Below are positions 56,278-64,000 of a stretch of DNA of 64,000 nucleotides, piece by piece; position 1 is the first letter of the stretch, and every line of letters starts with the position of its first letter. The notes under the pieces are model-generated. The model ran no database searches and was not told the origin of the DNA. It saw only the letters and a program-made list of their open reading frames with translations. This stretch comes from Veronia pacifica (GTDB taxonomy: Bacteria; Pseudomonadota; Gammaproteobacteria; Enterobacterales; Vibrionaceae): the NCBI RefSeq assembly GCF_001707825.1, contig NZ_LYBM01000017.1:32504-96503 (forward strand), given 5' to 3'. Position numbers and translations under genes: made by a program.

Positions 56278-56352
56278 CTTCAAGTTTGAAGTGCGACACT
56301 TAACCTGATTTATGTTCGGTTTTTAAAGCTTAATCGTTTTCTGGGGTGCAGG

Positions 56353-57330
56353 TCAGGGTTCTTTGCCAAAGAGTTTGGCAATCGCTCGGTTAACGGTATC
56401 AGGACTTACATGGGGGTACTTACTGGAGCGCCTCGCGGGGAAAAGATATTGAGAGTCTCTGGCCCGAAGCCGGAGTTCATCCAGCATTTCCATGACCTGA
56501 TAGGTAAGGGGAATATCAATACCCACTGAGGTTTTGGTCCTGTCTGCGGGTAGAGACCACAGCTTGTTCTCTAGGTCGAATTCATTCCATTTGGCGCCAA
56601 GTAGTTCTGACTTTCTGATCCCCAGCGAGAGAAACAGGCAGCAGGCTAAATAGTTCTCCCGGCTAAAGCTTATTTGGTGTTGTCTGAACACATCGAAGAC
56701 AAACTTCAGCTCATCAATACTCAAAGCCCTGTCTCTGGCTCGCTCCACGCCACCTGCATCTTTGGCTGAAAATGCGAGAGCCGGGTTGGTATTCACTACA
56801 CCCAGTTTGATGCCATGGTTAAAAAGCCGTTTAAGAATAAGAAGGGCATCGTTAGAAATAGAGGGGCGGCCACTGTAGCGAATGGCAGAAAGGATATCTC
56901 TTATTTGGCTGGGAGCAACGGAGTTAAGTCGATAACCACCAAGGTCAGGTTTGATCTCCTTGGTATAAATGCGAAAGGGGATTTCTGGATGTTTGAGGTG
57001 ATTAAGTAAATCGTTCCGATACCAATCATCAAACAAATCATCAACAGAGCGGATCGTAATGCGTTTTTTCTGTTTGCGGGTAACGATGGGGTCTTCATCT
57101 TCAACCAGTTTATCGCGCATGGCTTGTGCCTGCGTTCTGGCTGCTGCAAGGCTGAGTTCTGGATAACAGCCTAGCGTCATTTCTCGACGCTTATTGCCGA
57201 TGCTATAGCGAAATCGCCATGTGGTCTTGTAGGGATTTCGGACCCAAAGGTAAAGTCCGCCTCCATCACTATGTTTTTTGTTGTCGCCCTTAACAAGTGA
57301 TTGGATTGTTTTGACGTTTAGTTTCCCCAT
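56353..57330 (-). pseudogene. Truncated P4-type tyrosine integrase next to yicC
   Basis: The frame from the ATG at 57330 (AAGGAG upstream) encodes about 325 residues: DUF4102-like N-terminal domain, SAM-like core-binding domain, and the start of the catalytic domain with the first Arg (SLGIRKSELLGAKW) and the TKT beta-hairpin Lys. It ends in LFGKEP, where family members continue to HDLRRT, the second Arg/His set and the Tyr. Hence the HxxR, H/W and Tyr residues are missing, and the protein should not recombine. Integrases of this family at the 3' end of yicC define Vibrio mobilisable islands (MGIVflInd1). It marks the accessory-DNA boundary. Confidence 0.8.
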
Positions 57331-57342
57331 CGTTTTCTCCTT

Positions 57343-57407
57343 GGTCACCAGTTTGGTCACGCCTTGGTCACCATTTTGGTCACCATTTGGTCACCAATTT
57401 GGTCACC
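57343..57407 (+). repeat. Phased GGTCACC repeat array at the integrase start
   Basis: Six copies of GGTCACC (one as GGTCACG) start at 57343, 57355, 57366, 57378, 57389 and 57401, so at 12, 11, 12, 11 and 12 bp. The half-turn-independent spacing of 11.5 bp puts all sites on one DNA face. They lie immediately before the integrase start codon and may be integrase, excisionase or repressor sites. Confidence 0.8.
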
Positions 57408-57526
57408 ATTTCGAGAAAACTTGGAAAAACAGATGAGGACAGTTACAAACACGATTTATCTGTAACTGCCTGTTTTAAGTCATCTCAACTTGACGTAACC
57501 CAATGAAAGAAAACGGGTTAAAAATG

Positions 57527-58390
57527 TTACTCAATATTCTGGATCTGCTCGCGCATTTGCTCAATTAACACTTTGAGTTCAACGCCGGATGCAGTGATAT
57601 CGGTGCTGATGGACTTGGAGGCCAGTGTATTCGACTCGCGGTTAAATTCTTGCATCATAAAGTCCAGACGTCGGCCACAGGCACCGCCCTTTTTAAGGAT
57701 CTTATGCGTTTCTGATACATGCGAGCCAAGACGATCTAACTCTTCAGCTACATCTGATTTTTGTGCCAGCATGATAATTTCTTGCTCGATACGGCTTGGA
57801 TCAAGCTCAATCTTGGCTTCTTCCAGCTTGCCGATTAAGCGTTCACGTTGCCACTTGAGGATCTCTGGCATTTTTTCGCGCACTTTTTCGGTTTCAGCAG
57901 TGATGGCATCTAGACGCTGCTCAATAAGGGCTTTCATGTTATCGCCTTCACTGGCGCGTGCAGCGATAAAATCGTCAACCGTGCTATCGAAACCTTCAAG
58001 TAATGCTTTGTTGATCTGATCCATATCCTGCTCGGGAGCTTCCATTACGCCCGGCCATTGCAGTACCTGAAACGGACCAATATTGCCTTCACCGGAAAGA
58101 TCTTTGATCCACTTAGCGGCATGAATGACTTGTTTCGCCAGATCTTCGTTGATTTTCAGCTCGGTTTGCGACGCAGGATTAGCTTCAAATCTCAGATTGC
58201 ATTCCACCTTACCGCGAGCCAGACGTTTACGGAAACGCTCACGAATAATGGGCTCGAGTCCCCGGAATTGCTCTGGCATTCTGATATAAGTTTCAAGATA
58301 ACGTTGATTTACCGAACGAATTTCCCAAACGGCGGTGCCCCAGGTGCCTTTAATTTCGCGACGGGCATAGGCTGTCATACTGTGGATCAT
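57527..58390 (-). CDS. yicC: YicC family endoribonuclease-type protein
   Basis: Conserved stress-induced protein with RNA-cleaving activity reported in E. coli. From the ATG at 58390 (MIHSMTAYARREI) it has 287 residues, the E. coli length. The N-terminal YicC_N domain and the C-terminal DUF1732 domain (KGGACGRRLDFMMQEFNRE, TLASKSISTDI) are intact. The gene is minus strand, and its 3' end faces the accessory region; this 3' end is the known attachment site of a class of Vibrio islands. Divergent from rph. Confidence 0.95.
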   Translation of the reverse strand: MIHSMTAYARREIKGTWGTAVWEIRSVNQRYLETYIRMPEQFRGLEPIIRERFRKRLARGKVECNLRFEANPASQTELKINEDLAKQVIHAAKWIKDLSGEGNIGPFQVLQWPGVMEAPEQDMDQINKALLEGFDSTVDDFIAARASEGDNMKALIEQRLDAITAETEKVREKMPEILKWQRERLIGKLEEAKIELDPSRIEQEIIMLAQKSDVAEELDRLGSHVSETHKILKKGGACGRRLDFMMQEFNRESNTLASKSISTDITASGVELKVLIEQMREQIQNIE

Positions 58391-58674
58391 AAATATAAGC
58401 TCTGTCACTGGAATTAGCTGTGAGTATACGTGGTTGCTGTGACCTCGTCAGTAAACGCGCTATTTCGGGGGGAAATAAATTTCATTCTCCCTGACGTTTC
58501 CAGTGTGTTCTTCGTGCGAGGAAAGGAAGAATAGGGTATGGGACTCATTATATTGTGTGTACGCTTGGTGTTTGTTTTGTCAGAGAATTAATTATCAATG
58601 AAACTCGCATCTTGATAGGACTTGGGTATAATCGCCGGTTAACGAAATTTAGCAGCATAGACAGGTGAGTACCC

Positions 58675-59391
58675 ATGCGTCCAAGCGGAAGAGAAGTTGG
58701 CCAGATTCGTCCGGTAACCTTTACCCGACATTTTACAGCCCATGCCGAAGGCTCGGTGTTGGTTGAATTTGGCAATACGAAAGTAATCTGTACCGCGACC
58801 GTTGAAGAGGGCGTTCCACGTTTTCTCAAAGGTAAGGGCCAAGGCTGGGTAACTGCTGAATACGGTATGCTGCCTCGTGCGACCCATACCCGCAATCGTC
58901 GTGAAGCGGCAAGCGGTAAGCAAGGTGGCCGCACCATGGAAATTCAGCGTCTGATCGCCCGAAGCTTGCGTGCAGCGATTGATTTGACGGCACTTGGTGA
59001 TCATACCATCACGGTTGATTGCGATGTGATTCAAGCGGATGGCGGCACACGTACTGCATCCATTACAGGTGCCAGTGTCGCGTTGGCTGACGCTCTCAAC
59101 ACCATGGTGGCAGACGGCAAATTGGACAAGAATCCGATGAAAGGCCATGTAGCCGCTGTATCTGTGGGTATTTTTGAAGGTACGCCTGTATGCGACCTTG
59201 AATATCTGGAAGATTCAGCAGCAGAAACCGACATGAACGTGGTGATGCTGGAAGATGGTCGCATGATTGAGGTGCAGGGAACGGCAGAAGGCGAACCCTT
59301 CACTCAGGAAGAATTGACCGCGATGCTGGCTCTGGCAAAACAGGGCATTGACGATATTGTTGTTGCTCAGAAGGCATCGTTAGCAGATTGA
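58675..59391 (+). CDS. rph: Ribonuclease PH
   Basis: Phosphorolytic 3'-to-5' exonuclease that trims tRNA precursors. The 238-residue protein has the family start [13 protein letters not shown] and the segments [36 protein letters not shown] and [20 protein letters not shown]. It is intact, unlike the frameshifted E. coli K-12 allele. A -10 TATAAT lies at 58627-58632 without a clear -35. The operon-like pair with pyrE is split by a terminator. Confidence 0.97.
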   Translation: MRPSGREVGQIRPVTFTRHFTAHAEGSVLVEFGNTKVICTATVEEGVPRFLKGKGQGWVTAEYGMLPRATHTRNRREAASGKQGGRTMEIQRLIARSLRAAIDLTALGDHTITVDCDVIQADGGTRTASITGASVALADALNTMVADGKLDKNPMKGHVAAVSVGIFEGTPVCDLEYLEDSAAETDMNVVMLEDGRMIEVQGTAEGEPFTQEELTAMLALAKQGIDDIVVAQKASLAD

Positions 59392-59394
59392 TTG

Positions 59395-59423
59395 AAGCGG
59401 CTCTCAATGAGCCGCTTTTTTTT
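59395..59423 (+). terminator. Terminator or attenuator between rph and pyrE
   Basis: AAGCGGCTC, a 5-base loop and GAGCCGCTT, followed by a long T run. In enterobacteria a terminator in this gap attenuates pyrE expression according to UTP supply, coupled to rph translation; this hairpin fits that role. Confidence 0.9.
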
Positions 59424-59496
59424 AACAATTTTTTACCCACAGGCAATTGCCTGACAGGAAACATCGGCAAACGCCGCGATATCGACAGGAGAGAAA

Positions 59497-60141
59497 ATGA
59501 AAGCTTATCAGCGTCAGTTCATCGAATTTGCATTGGAGAAAGGTGTGTTGAGATTCGGTGAGTTCACCCTGAAATCAGGACGTAAGAGCCCTTATTTTTT
59601 CAATGCCGGTTTATTCAACACGGGCCGTGATCTTGCCCGTCTTGGCCGTTTTTATGCTGAAGCACTGGTTGACGCAGACATTGAGTTTGATGTGTTGTTT
59701 GGCCCTGCATACAAAGGTATTCCTATCGCAACGACAACCGCCGTCGCACTGGCTGATCACCATAATGTTGATACGCCTTACTGCTTTAACCGGAAAGAAG
59801 CCAAAAACCATGGCGAGGGCGGTAATCTGGTAGGTAGCGCACTCGACGGTCGTATTATGTTGGTGGACGATGTGATCACCGCTGGGACGGCAATCCGTGA
59901 GTCAATGGAGATTATTCAAGCTAACGGCGCTGATCTGGCTGGTGTGCTGGTGGCCATTGATCGTCAGGAGCGCGGCAAGGGAGAGTTGTCAGCGATTCAG
60001 GAAGTGGAGCGCGATTTTGGGTGTAGCGTCGTTTCGATTGTCAGCCTTGGTGATGTAGTGACCTACCTTGAAGAGCAAGGTGGAGACAGTGCCGTGCATT
60101 TAGATGCGGTAAAGGCCTACCGTGCTGAATACGGTATCTAA
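59497..60141 (+). CDS. pyrE: Orotate phosphoribosyltransferase
   Basis: Makes OMP from orotate and PRPP in pyrimidine synthesis. The 214-residue enzyme has the PRPP loop [12 protein letters not shown] and the catalytic loop in [15 protein letters not shown]. The ATG follows GGAGAG. OMP made here is decarboxylated by PyrF; a type 2 pyrF lies on the cassette at 51.4 kb. Confidence 0.97.
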   Translation: MKAYQRQFIEFALEKGVLRFGEFTLKSGRKSPYFFNAGLFNTGRDLARLGRFYAEALVDADIEFDVLFGPAYKGIPIATTTAVALADHHNVDTPYCFNRKEAKNHGEGGNLVGSALDGRIMLVDDVITAGTAIRESMEIIQANGADLAGVLVAIDRQERGKGELSAIQEVERDFGCSVVSIVSLGDVVTYLEEQGGDSAVHLDAVKAYRAEYGI

Positions 60142-60169
60142 TTGTCGATTTATATAAATGTAATTTAAT

Positions 60170-60196
60170 AAAAAGCGGCACTTAGGCCGCTTTTTT
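60170..60196 (+). terminator. Terminator between pyrE and slmA
   Basis: AAAAAGCGGC and GCCGCTTTTT form a 10-bp stem, usable on both strands. Confidence 0.92.
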
Positions 60197-60211
60197 AATG
60201 ATTCTTGTCTG

Positions 60212-60802
60212 TTAGGCGATTTGTGCATCCAGCATCTGCCAGTAATGGTCGAAGTCTGCTGTTGGGGCATATTTAAAACTGGATCGAACATAGCGGTTGA
60301 GATTGCCTTCTACCTGACCCAAAAGCTGTGCGGCCAATACAGATTCGTCGATGGGAAACCCTTTACCTTCACGGATCCGACGTTCTTTAAGTACCTGACG
60401 CAGCTGACTCTCGATTTTCTCGAACAGCTGATTAATCCGGCCTTGTAGTCTGTCCTGTTCAAACATCAGGGCGTGGCCCGTCATAATGCGAGTTAAACCC
60501 GGGTTACGTTCACCGAATACCAGTAAAAGCTGGAGAATAAGGCGCAGGCGGACCAGCGTGTCTTTTTCATCGGCAAGGATGCGGTTGATTCGTGAGATCA
60601 GTGACTCTTCAATGAATTCAATCAGACCTTCAAACATCCGTGCTTTGCTTGGGAAATGTCGGTACAACGCAGCTTCTGAGACGCCGACCTGAGCGGCCAG
60701 TTTTGCAGTGGTGATGCGCTGACTTCCCTGATTAGACTCCAGCATCTGTGCCAGTGCCTGAAGGATTTCTTCGCGGCGGTTATGCTTCTTTTGACCGGCC
60801 AT
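60212..60802 (-). CDS. slmA: Nucleoid occlusion factor SlmA
   Basis: TetR-family DNA-binding protein that blocks FtsZ assembly over the nucleoid. The 196-residue protein has an N-terminal HTH ([20 protein letters not shown]) and an all-helical C-terminal domain. The linkage with dut and pyrE is the standard one. Confidence 0.96.
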   Translation of the reverse strand: MAGQKKHNRREEILQALAQMLESNQGSQRITTAKLAAQVGVSEAALYRHFPSKARMFEGLIEFIEESLISRINRILADEKDTLVRLRLILQLLLVFGERNPGLTRIMTGHALMFEQDRLQGRINQLFEKIESQLRQVLKERRIREGKGFPIDESVLAAQLLGQVEGNLNRYVRSSFKYAPTADFDHYWQMLDAQIA

Positions 60803-60947
60803 GAATAGATGGTTCCTTTGCGTTTCTGATTAAGTTGTCGGCTTTGGATTGGCTATCTTAGCCATCCGGCCGCTGTATTAAAAGGATAATGCGCCAAGTC
60901 AGGCTGTTAACTGCCAGCCTGAACAAGGAAAACGCGATTCGCCCACA

Positions 60948-60977
60948 AAAAAACGCCAGCAGATTGTGGCGTTTTTT
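60948..60977 (-). terminator. Terminator downstream of dut
   Basis: AAAAAACGCCA and TGGCGTTTTTT form an 11-bp stem with an 8-base loop, 24 bp after the dut stop. Confidence 0.88.
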
Positions 60978-61000
60978 GAACTTGGTATGCAAGTGCTTGC

Positions 61001-61456
61001 TTATTTGGTCCCTGAATGCCCAAAACCGCCTTCACCACGGTCAGAGGCGTCAAAGTCCTCAACAATGTTGAATGCTGCCTGAACCACAGGAACGAAAACC
61101 AACTGCGCGATGCGTTCGCCCGGCTCAATAACAAAGGTGTCGTGACCACGGTTCCACACTGATACCATCAGCTGGCCTTGGTAGTCTGAATCAATAAGAC
61201 CAACAAGGTTACCCAATACGATGCCGTGTTTATGGCCAAGGCCTGAACGCGGCAGGATAGTCGCAGCGAGTGACGGATCAGCAATATGAATGGCAAGGCC
61301 TGTTGGGACCAGATGTGTCTGACCCGGCTCTACGGTCAGAGCTTCATCCAGGCAAGCACGTAAATCCAGACCGGCAGATCCTTCTGTAGCATAAGCAGGA
61401 AGTGGGAATTCATTACCAACACGTGGATCGAGAATTTTCAGGTCAATTTTCTTCAT
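61001..61456 (-). CDS. dut: dUTP diphosphatase
   Basis: Hydrolyses dUTP to dUMP, keeping uracil out of DNA. The 151-residue trimeric enzyme has all five motifs: [44 protein letters not shown] and [12 protein letters not shown]. Its start overlaps the coaBC stop (TAATG), so the two are translationally coupled. Confidence 0.97.
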   Translation of the reverse strand: MKKIDLKILDPRVGNEFPLPAYATEGSAGLDLRACLDEALTVEPGQTHLVPTGLAIHIADPSLAATILPRSGLGHKHGIVLGNLVGLIDSDYQGQLMVSVWNRGHDTFVIEPGERIAQLVFVPVVQAAFNIVEDFDASDRGEGGFGHSGTK

Positions 61457-62682
61457 TATTTCTTTCCGCAGTAGAGCGTATGGATTTCACTGACAAGCTG
61501 ATCGCCAATCTGGCGCTTACTTGCCAGCGGGATAGCCTTGTCACCGTCAGGCCAGAAAAGGTGTAGTGCATTCTGGTCGCTGTTAAAGCCCTGTCCGTTG
61601 ACGGACACATCGTTGGCACAAATCAGATCAAGGTTCTTTTTCGCCAGTTTTCGGCGGGCGTATTGTTCCACATCCTGGGTCTCAGCTGCAAAGCCAACCG
61701 TAAAAGGGCGCTTGGATTTCATGTTGGCAACCGAGGCAACAATATCGGGATTCTTTACCAAGGCAATCTGCATGTCGTCCTTACCGTCCTGCTTTTTCAT
61801 TTTCTGATCACAAACCGAATCAGGGCGAAAATCAGCGACTGCTGCACAGGCAACGAAAATATGGTTGTCTTTCGCTTTATCTTGTACTGCGTCAAACATT
61901 TGCTGGGCGCTGTCGACATCAATACGGTTGACACCAGACGGTGTGGCAAGGCTGACCGGACCACTAATGAGCGTGACACTCGCACCACGACGGGCGGCAG
62001 CTTCGGCAATAGCATAGCCCATTTTACCTGAGCTGTGATTAGTTAGATAACGCACTGGATCAATGGCTTCGCGTGTGGGACCTGCAGTGATTAACAGTGA
62101 TAACCCTGCTAGCTCGCCGGGAGCAAAGTGGTTTTCGACAGCCTCAACCAGTTCCATCGGCTCCAGCATCCGCCCCGGGCCAACATCCCCACAGGCCTGA
62201 GAGCCACTGGCAGGGCCCCAGATTGGGTGACGGCGACGAATCAGTGTATCGAGATTTTCCTGTGTGGCGACGGCGCGATACATTTGTTGATTCATCGCAG
62301 GTGCAATGGCGACAGGAGAAGACGTTGCAAGGCAGACAGTAGTCAGCAGGTCGTTGCCCATGCCGTGGGCAATTCGTGCAATGAGGTCAGCAGTGGCAGG
62401 TGCAATCAGCACCAAGTCCGCCCATTTCGCTAGCTCGATATGGCCCATAGATGCTTCTGCTGCAGGATCCAGTAAGCTATCTGAAACAGGGTTGCCAGAC
62501 ACAGCCTGCATGGTCAGTGGAGTGATAAACTCTTTCGCGGCATGGGTCATTACTACCCGAACTTCTGCGCCACGCTCAGTTAGGCGGCGGGTCAGATCTG
62601 CACATTTATAGGCTGCGATACCGCCGCCCATTCCCAACACAATGCGTTTTCCTGCAAGTGTGGGCGCTAACGTTGTTGTCAT
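61456..62682 (-). CDS. coaBC: Bifunctional CoaBC (phosphopantothenoylcysteine decarboxylase/synthetase)
   Basis: Two successive steps of coenzyme A synthesis in one 408-residue protein. The N-terminal flavin-dependent CoaC half has [29 protein letters not shown] and the PAMNQQMY loop; the C-terminal CoaB half begins around [20 protein letters not shown] with SSGKMG and FAAETQD. Standard length and intact. Confidence 0.97.
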   Translation of the reverse strand: MTTTLAPTLAGKRIVLGMGGGIAAYKCADLTRRLTERGAEVRVVMTHAAKEFITPLTMQAVSGNPVSDSLLDPAAEASMGHIELAKWADLVLIAPATADLIARIAHGMGNDLLTTVCLATSSPVAIAPAMNQQMYRAVATQENLDTLIRRRHPIWGPASGSQACGDVGPGRMLEPMELVEAVENHFAPGELAGLSLLITAGPTREAIDPVRYLTNHSSGKMGYAIAEAAARRGASVTLISGPVSLATPSGVNRIDVDSAQQMFDAVQDKAKDNHIFVACAAVADFRPDSVCDQKMKKQDGKDDMQIALVKNPDIVASVANMKSKRPFTVGFAAETQDVEQYARRKLAKKNLDLICANDVSVNGQGFNSDQNALHLFWPDGDKAIPLASKRQIGDQLVSEIHTLYCGKK

Positions 62683-62968
62683 ACTCTGCTTTCATTGAGA
62701 TATCAGTTAAGTGGAAAGATACCACAAATCGACAAATGACGATCTGCGCCGATTCAGAACTGCTTACTGTCTCATATTGCTAATTTCTTATCGGGATAGA
62801 AGGATGACTATTGTCCCTCTCTGTGTGAAAGCGAAATAGCATGGCTGTAAACATGGTGCTTCTCAATAGCTGCCTCCGGTAAACCACTCGCAGGCAAAAG
62901 GATGTTGGTTGATTGCTTCGAAAAAGCGATGAATCCTATTGCGATGAAATGATCACCCTGGCTTACTT

Positions 62969-63643
62969 ATGTCACTCAAGGATTTACCCGCGGATTGCCG
63001 ACCCAGAGAGAAACTGCTCGCGAAAGGTTCTGAATCTTTATCTGATGCTGAGCTGTTAGCCATTTTTCTTCGCACTGGCATTAAAGGCATGAATGCTATT
63101 GAGCTTGCTGCCTATCTACTGGAGGATTTCGGCTCACTGCGTGGACTGATGAATGCCGATTTACAGGCATTCAGTAAGCGAAAGGGACTGGGCAGTGCAA
63201 AATATGCACAGTTGCAGGCGGTGCTGGAGCTGAGTCGTCGCCATTTGGAAGAAATAATGGCAAAAGAAGATGCGCTTACCAGTCCAACTCATACCGCCCG
63301 TTTTTTAAGGGCGAAATTGAGAGACAGGGTGCGGGAAGCCTTTCTGGTGCTCTTTCTTGATAATCAGAACCGTCCTATTAAAGATGAGGTCATGTTTGAA
63401 GGCACCATTAATGCAGCGAATGTTTATCCCAGGGAAGTGGTACGCAGGGCACTGGAATTACATGCGAATGCGGTGATCCTGGCCCATAATCATCCCTCGG
63501 GTGTGGCTGAACCCAGTCATGCCGACAGAGTGATCACCGATAGAATTGGTGATGCCCTGAGTTTGGTCGACATAAGATTGCTCGATCACATGGTCATTGG
63601 CGATGGATGCGTAGTATCATTCGCTGAAAGAGGGTGGATATAA
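62969..63643 (+). CDS. radC: DNA repair-associated JAB/MPN protein RadC
   Basis: A 224-residue protein with an N-terminal helix-hairpin-helix region and a C-terminal JAB/MPN metalloprotease-like domain with [14 protein letters not shown] (H-x-H...D metal site). The exact function is unknown despite the name. The ATG at 62969 is in the usual place; the 286 bp from coaBC contain no gene. Confidence 0.95.
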   Translation: MSLKDLPADCRPREKLLAKGSESLSDAELLAIFLRTGIKGMNAIELAAYLLEDFGSLRGLMNADLQAFSKRKGLGSAKYAQLQAVLELSRRHLEEIMAKEDALTSPTHTARFLRAKLRDRVREAFLVLFLDNQNRPIKDEVMFEGTINAANVYPREVVRRALELHANAVILAHNHPSGVAEPSHADRVITDRIGDALSLVDIRLLDHMVIGDGCVVSFAERGWI

Positions 63644-63704
63644 GAGTTTTTTACTAATAAAACGAAAAAACGCTTAAAAAACGACAAAAGGATCTGCTCG
63701 GGAC

Positions 63705-63733
63705 TTGAGCAACGCATTCTCAGTTAGTATAAT
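63705..63733 (+). promoter_or_regulatory. Sigma-70 promoter of rpmB
   Basis: TTGAGC at 63705-63710 and TATAAT at 63728-63733 with 17 bp between. It lies 97 bp before the rpmB ATG, in the radC-rpmB gap. Confidence 0.85.
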
Positions 63734-63830
63734 GCGCCACCTTTGATAGCCTTGACTTGAGCCTGACCTTGATTTTGCAGGACTACTGGACAAGGTTGAT
63801 ATCGAGCTGAAACGATTTGGAGAGACATTC

Positions 63831-64000
63831 ATGTCACGAGTATGCCAAGTAACTGGCAAGCGTCCTGTAACGGGTAACAACCGTTCACACGCGAGAAATG
63901 CCACCAAGCGTCGTTTTCTGCCAAACCTGCAAACTCATCGTTTCTGGGTAGAAAGCGAAAACCGCTTCGTAAAACTGCGCCTGACCCCTAAAGGCATGCG
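63831..64000 (+). CDS. rpmB: 50S ribosomal protein L28 (5' part)
   Basis: The first 56 codons of L28: starts [16 protein letters not shown] and continues [40 protein letters not shown] precedes the ATG. The window ends inside the gene; rpmG would be expected next. Confidence 0.97.
   Translation, partial: MSRVCQVTGKRPVTGNNRSHARNATKRRFLPNLQTHRFWVESENRFVKLRLTPKGM

Noticed and set aside
57343..57407. CRISPR or plasmid origin from GGTCACC repeats
   Set aside because: Spacers of 4-5 bp are too short for CRISPR; no replication initiator is present. An integrase-linked binding array fits better.
50398..57526. A complete mobile integron or active island
   Set aside because: No intI is seen, and the only tyrosine recombinase lacks its catalytic residues.

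Overview
The window is a piece of a gammaproteobacterial chromosome, most likely from the family Vibrionaceae. Evidence is the conserved runs nfuA-comF-bioH-(two small genes)-tex-greB-ompR-envZ, recG-trmH-spoT-rpoZ-gmk and yicC-rph-pyrE-slmA-dut-coaBC-radC-rpmB, a dispensable-looking integron-type cassette array, and a polar-type flagellin. The genus cannot be fixed from sequence alone; an Enterovibrio/Grimontia-like member is a guess.

Layout. 1-2.5 kb: plsB (cut by the window edge) and divergent lexA with two SOS boxes. 2.9-10.7 kb: a complete aa3/caa3-type cytochrome c oxidase operon: subunit II with a fused cytochrome c domain, subunit I, Cox11, subunit III, SURF1, a small CxxxC protein, and the heme A and heme O synthases. 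10.8-12.2 kb: a DinF-like MATE transporter, separated from lexA by the oxidase genes. 12.3-17.9 kb: a five-gene tripartite ABC exporter (adaptor, outer-membrane factor, two MacB-like permeases, ATPase). 18-33 kb: conserved core genes for Fe-S repair, biotin, transcription, osmoregulation, recombination and (p)ppGpp, plus one orphan YtrA-type GntR regulator with its own palindrome.

33.1-57.5 kb lies between gmk and yicC, which are close neighbours in enterobacteria. Here they are separated by about 24 kb of accessory DNA. It holds a GntR/ABC module, a patatin-like lipase with a histone-H1-like tail, a cold-shock protein, a secreted S33 hydrolase, five copies of a hairpin-forming intergenic repeat (41.6-43.65 kb), a secreted metzincin-type protease, a lipoprotein behind a strong Fur box, and an orphan flagellin with a sigma-28 promoter whose variable region looks like a Calx-beta domain. 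From about 50.5 to 56.3 kb there is a same-strand array of small genes separated by attC-like sites with no integron integrase in view (a CALIN-type array). Two copies of an element rich in GTGTACC motifs precede its first gene and one of its late genes. The accessory block ends at a tyrosine integrase fragment next to the 3' end of yicC, preceded by a helically phased GGTCACC array.

57.5-64 kb returns to core genes: yicC, rph, pyrE, slmA, dut, coaBC, radC and the start of rpmB with a clear sigma-70 promoter. The most unusual items are the Calx-beta flagellin, the integrase-less cassette array with its GTGTACC elements, the phased repeat array at the truncated integrase, and the dispersed hairpin repeat.
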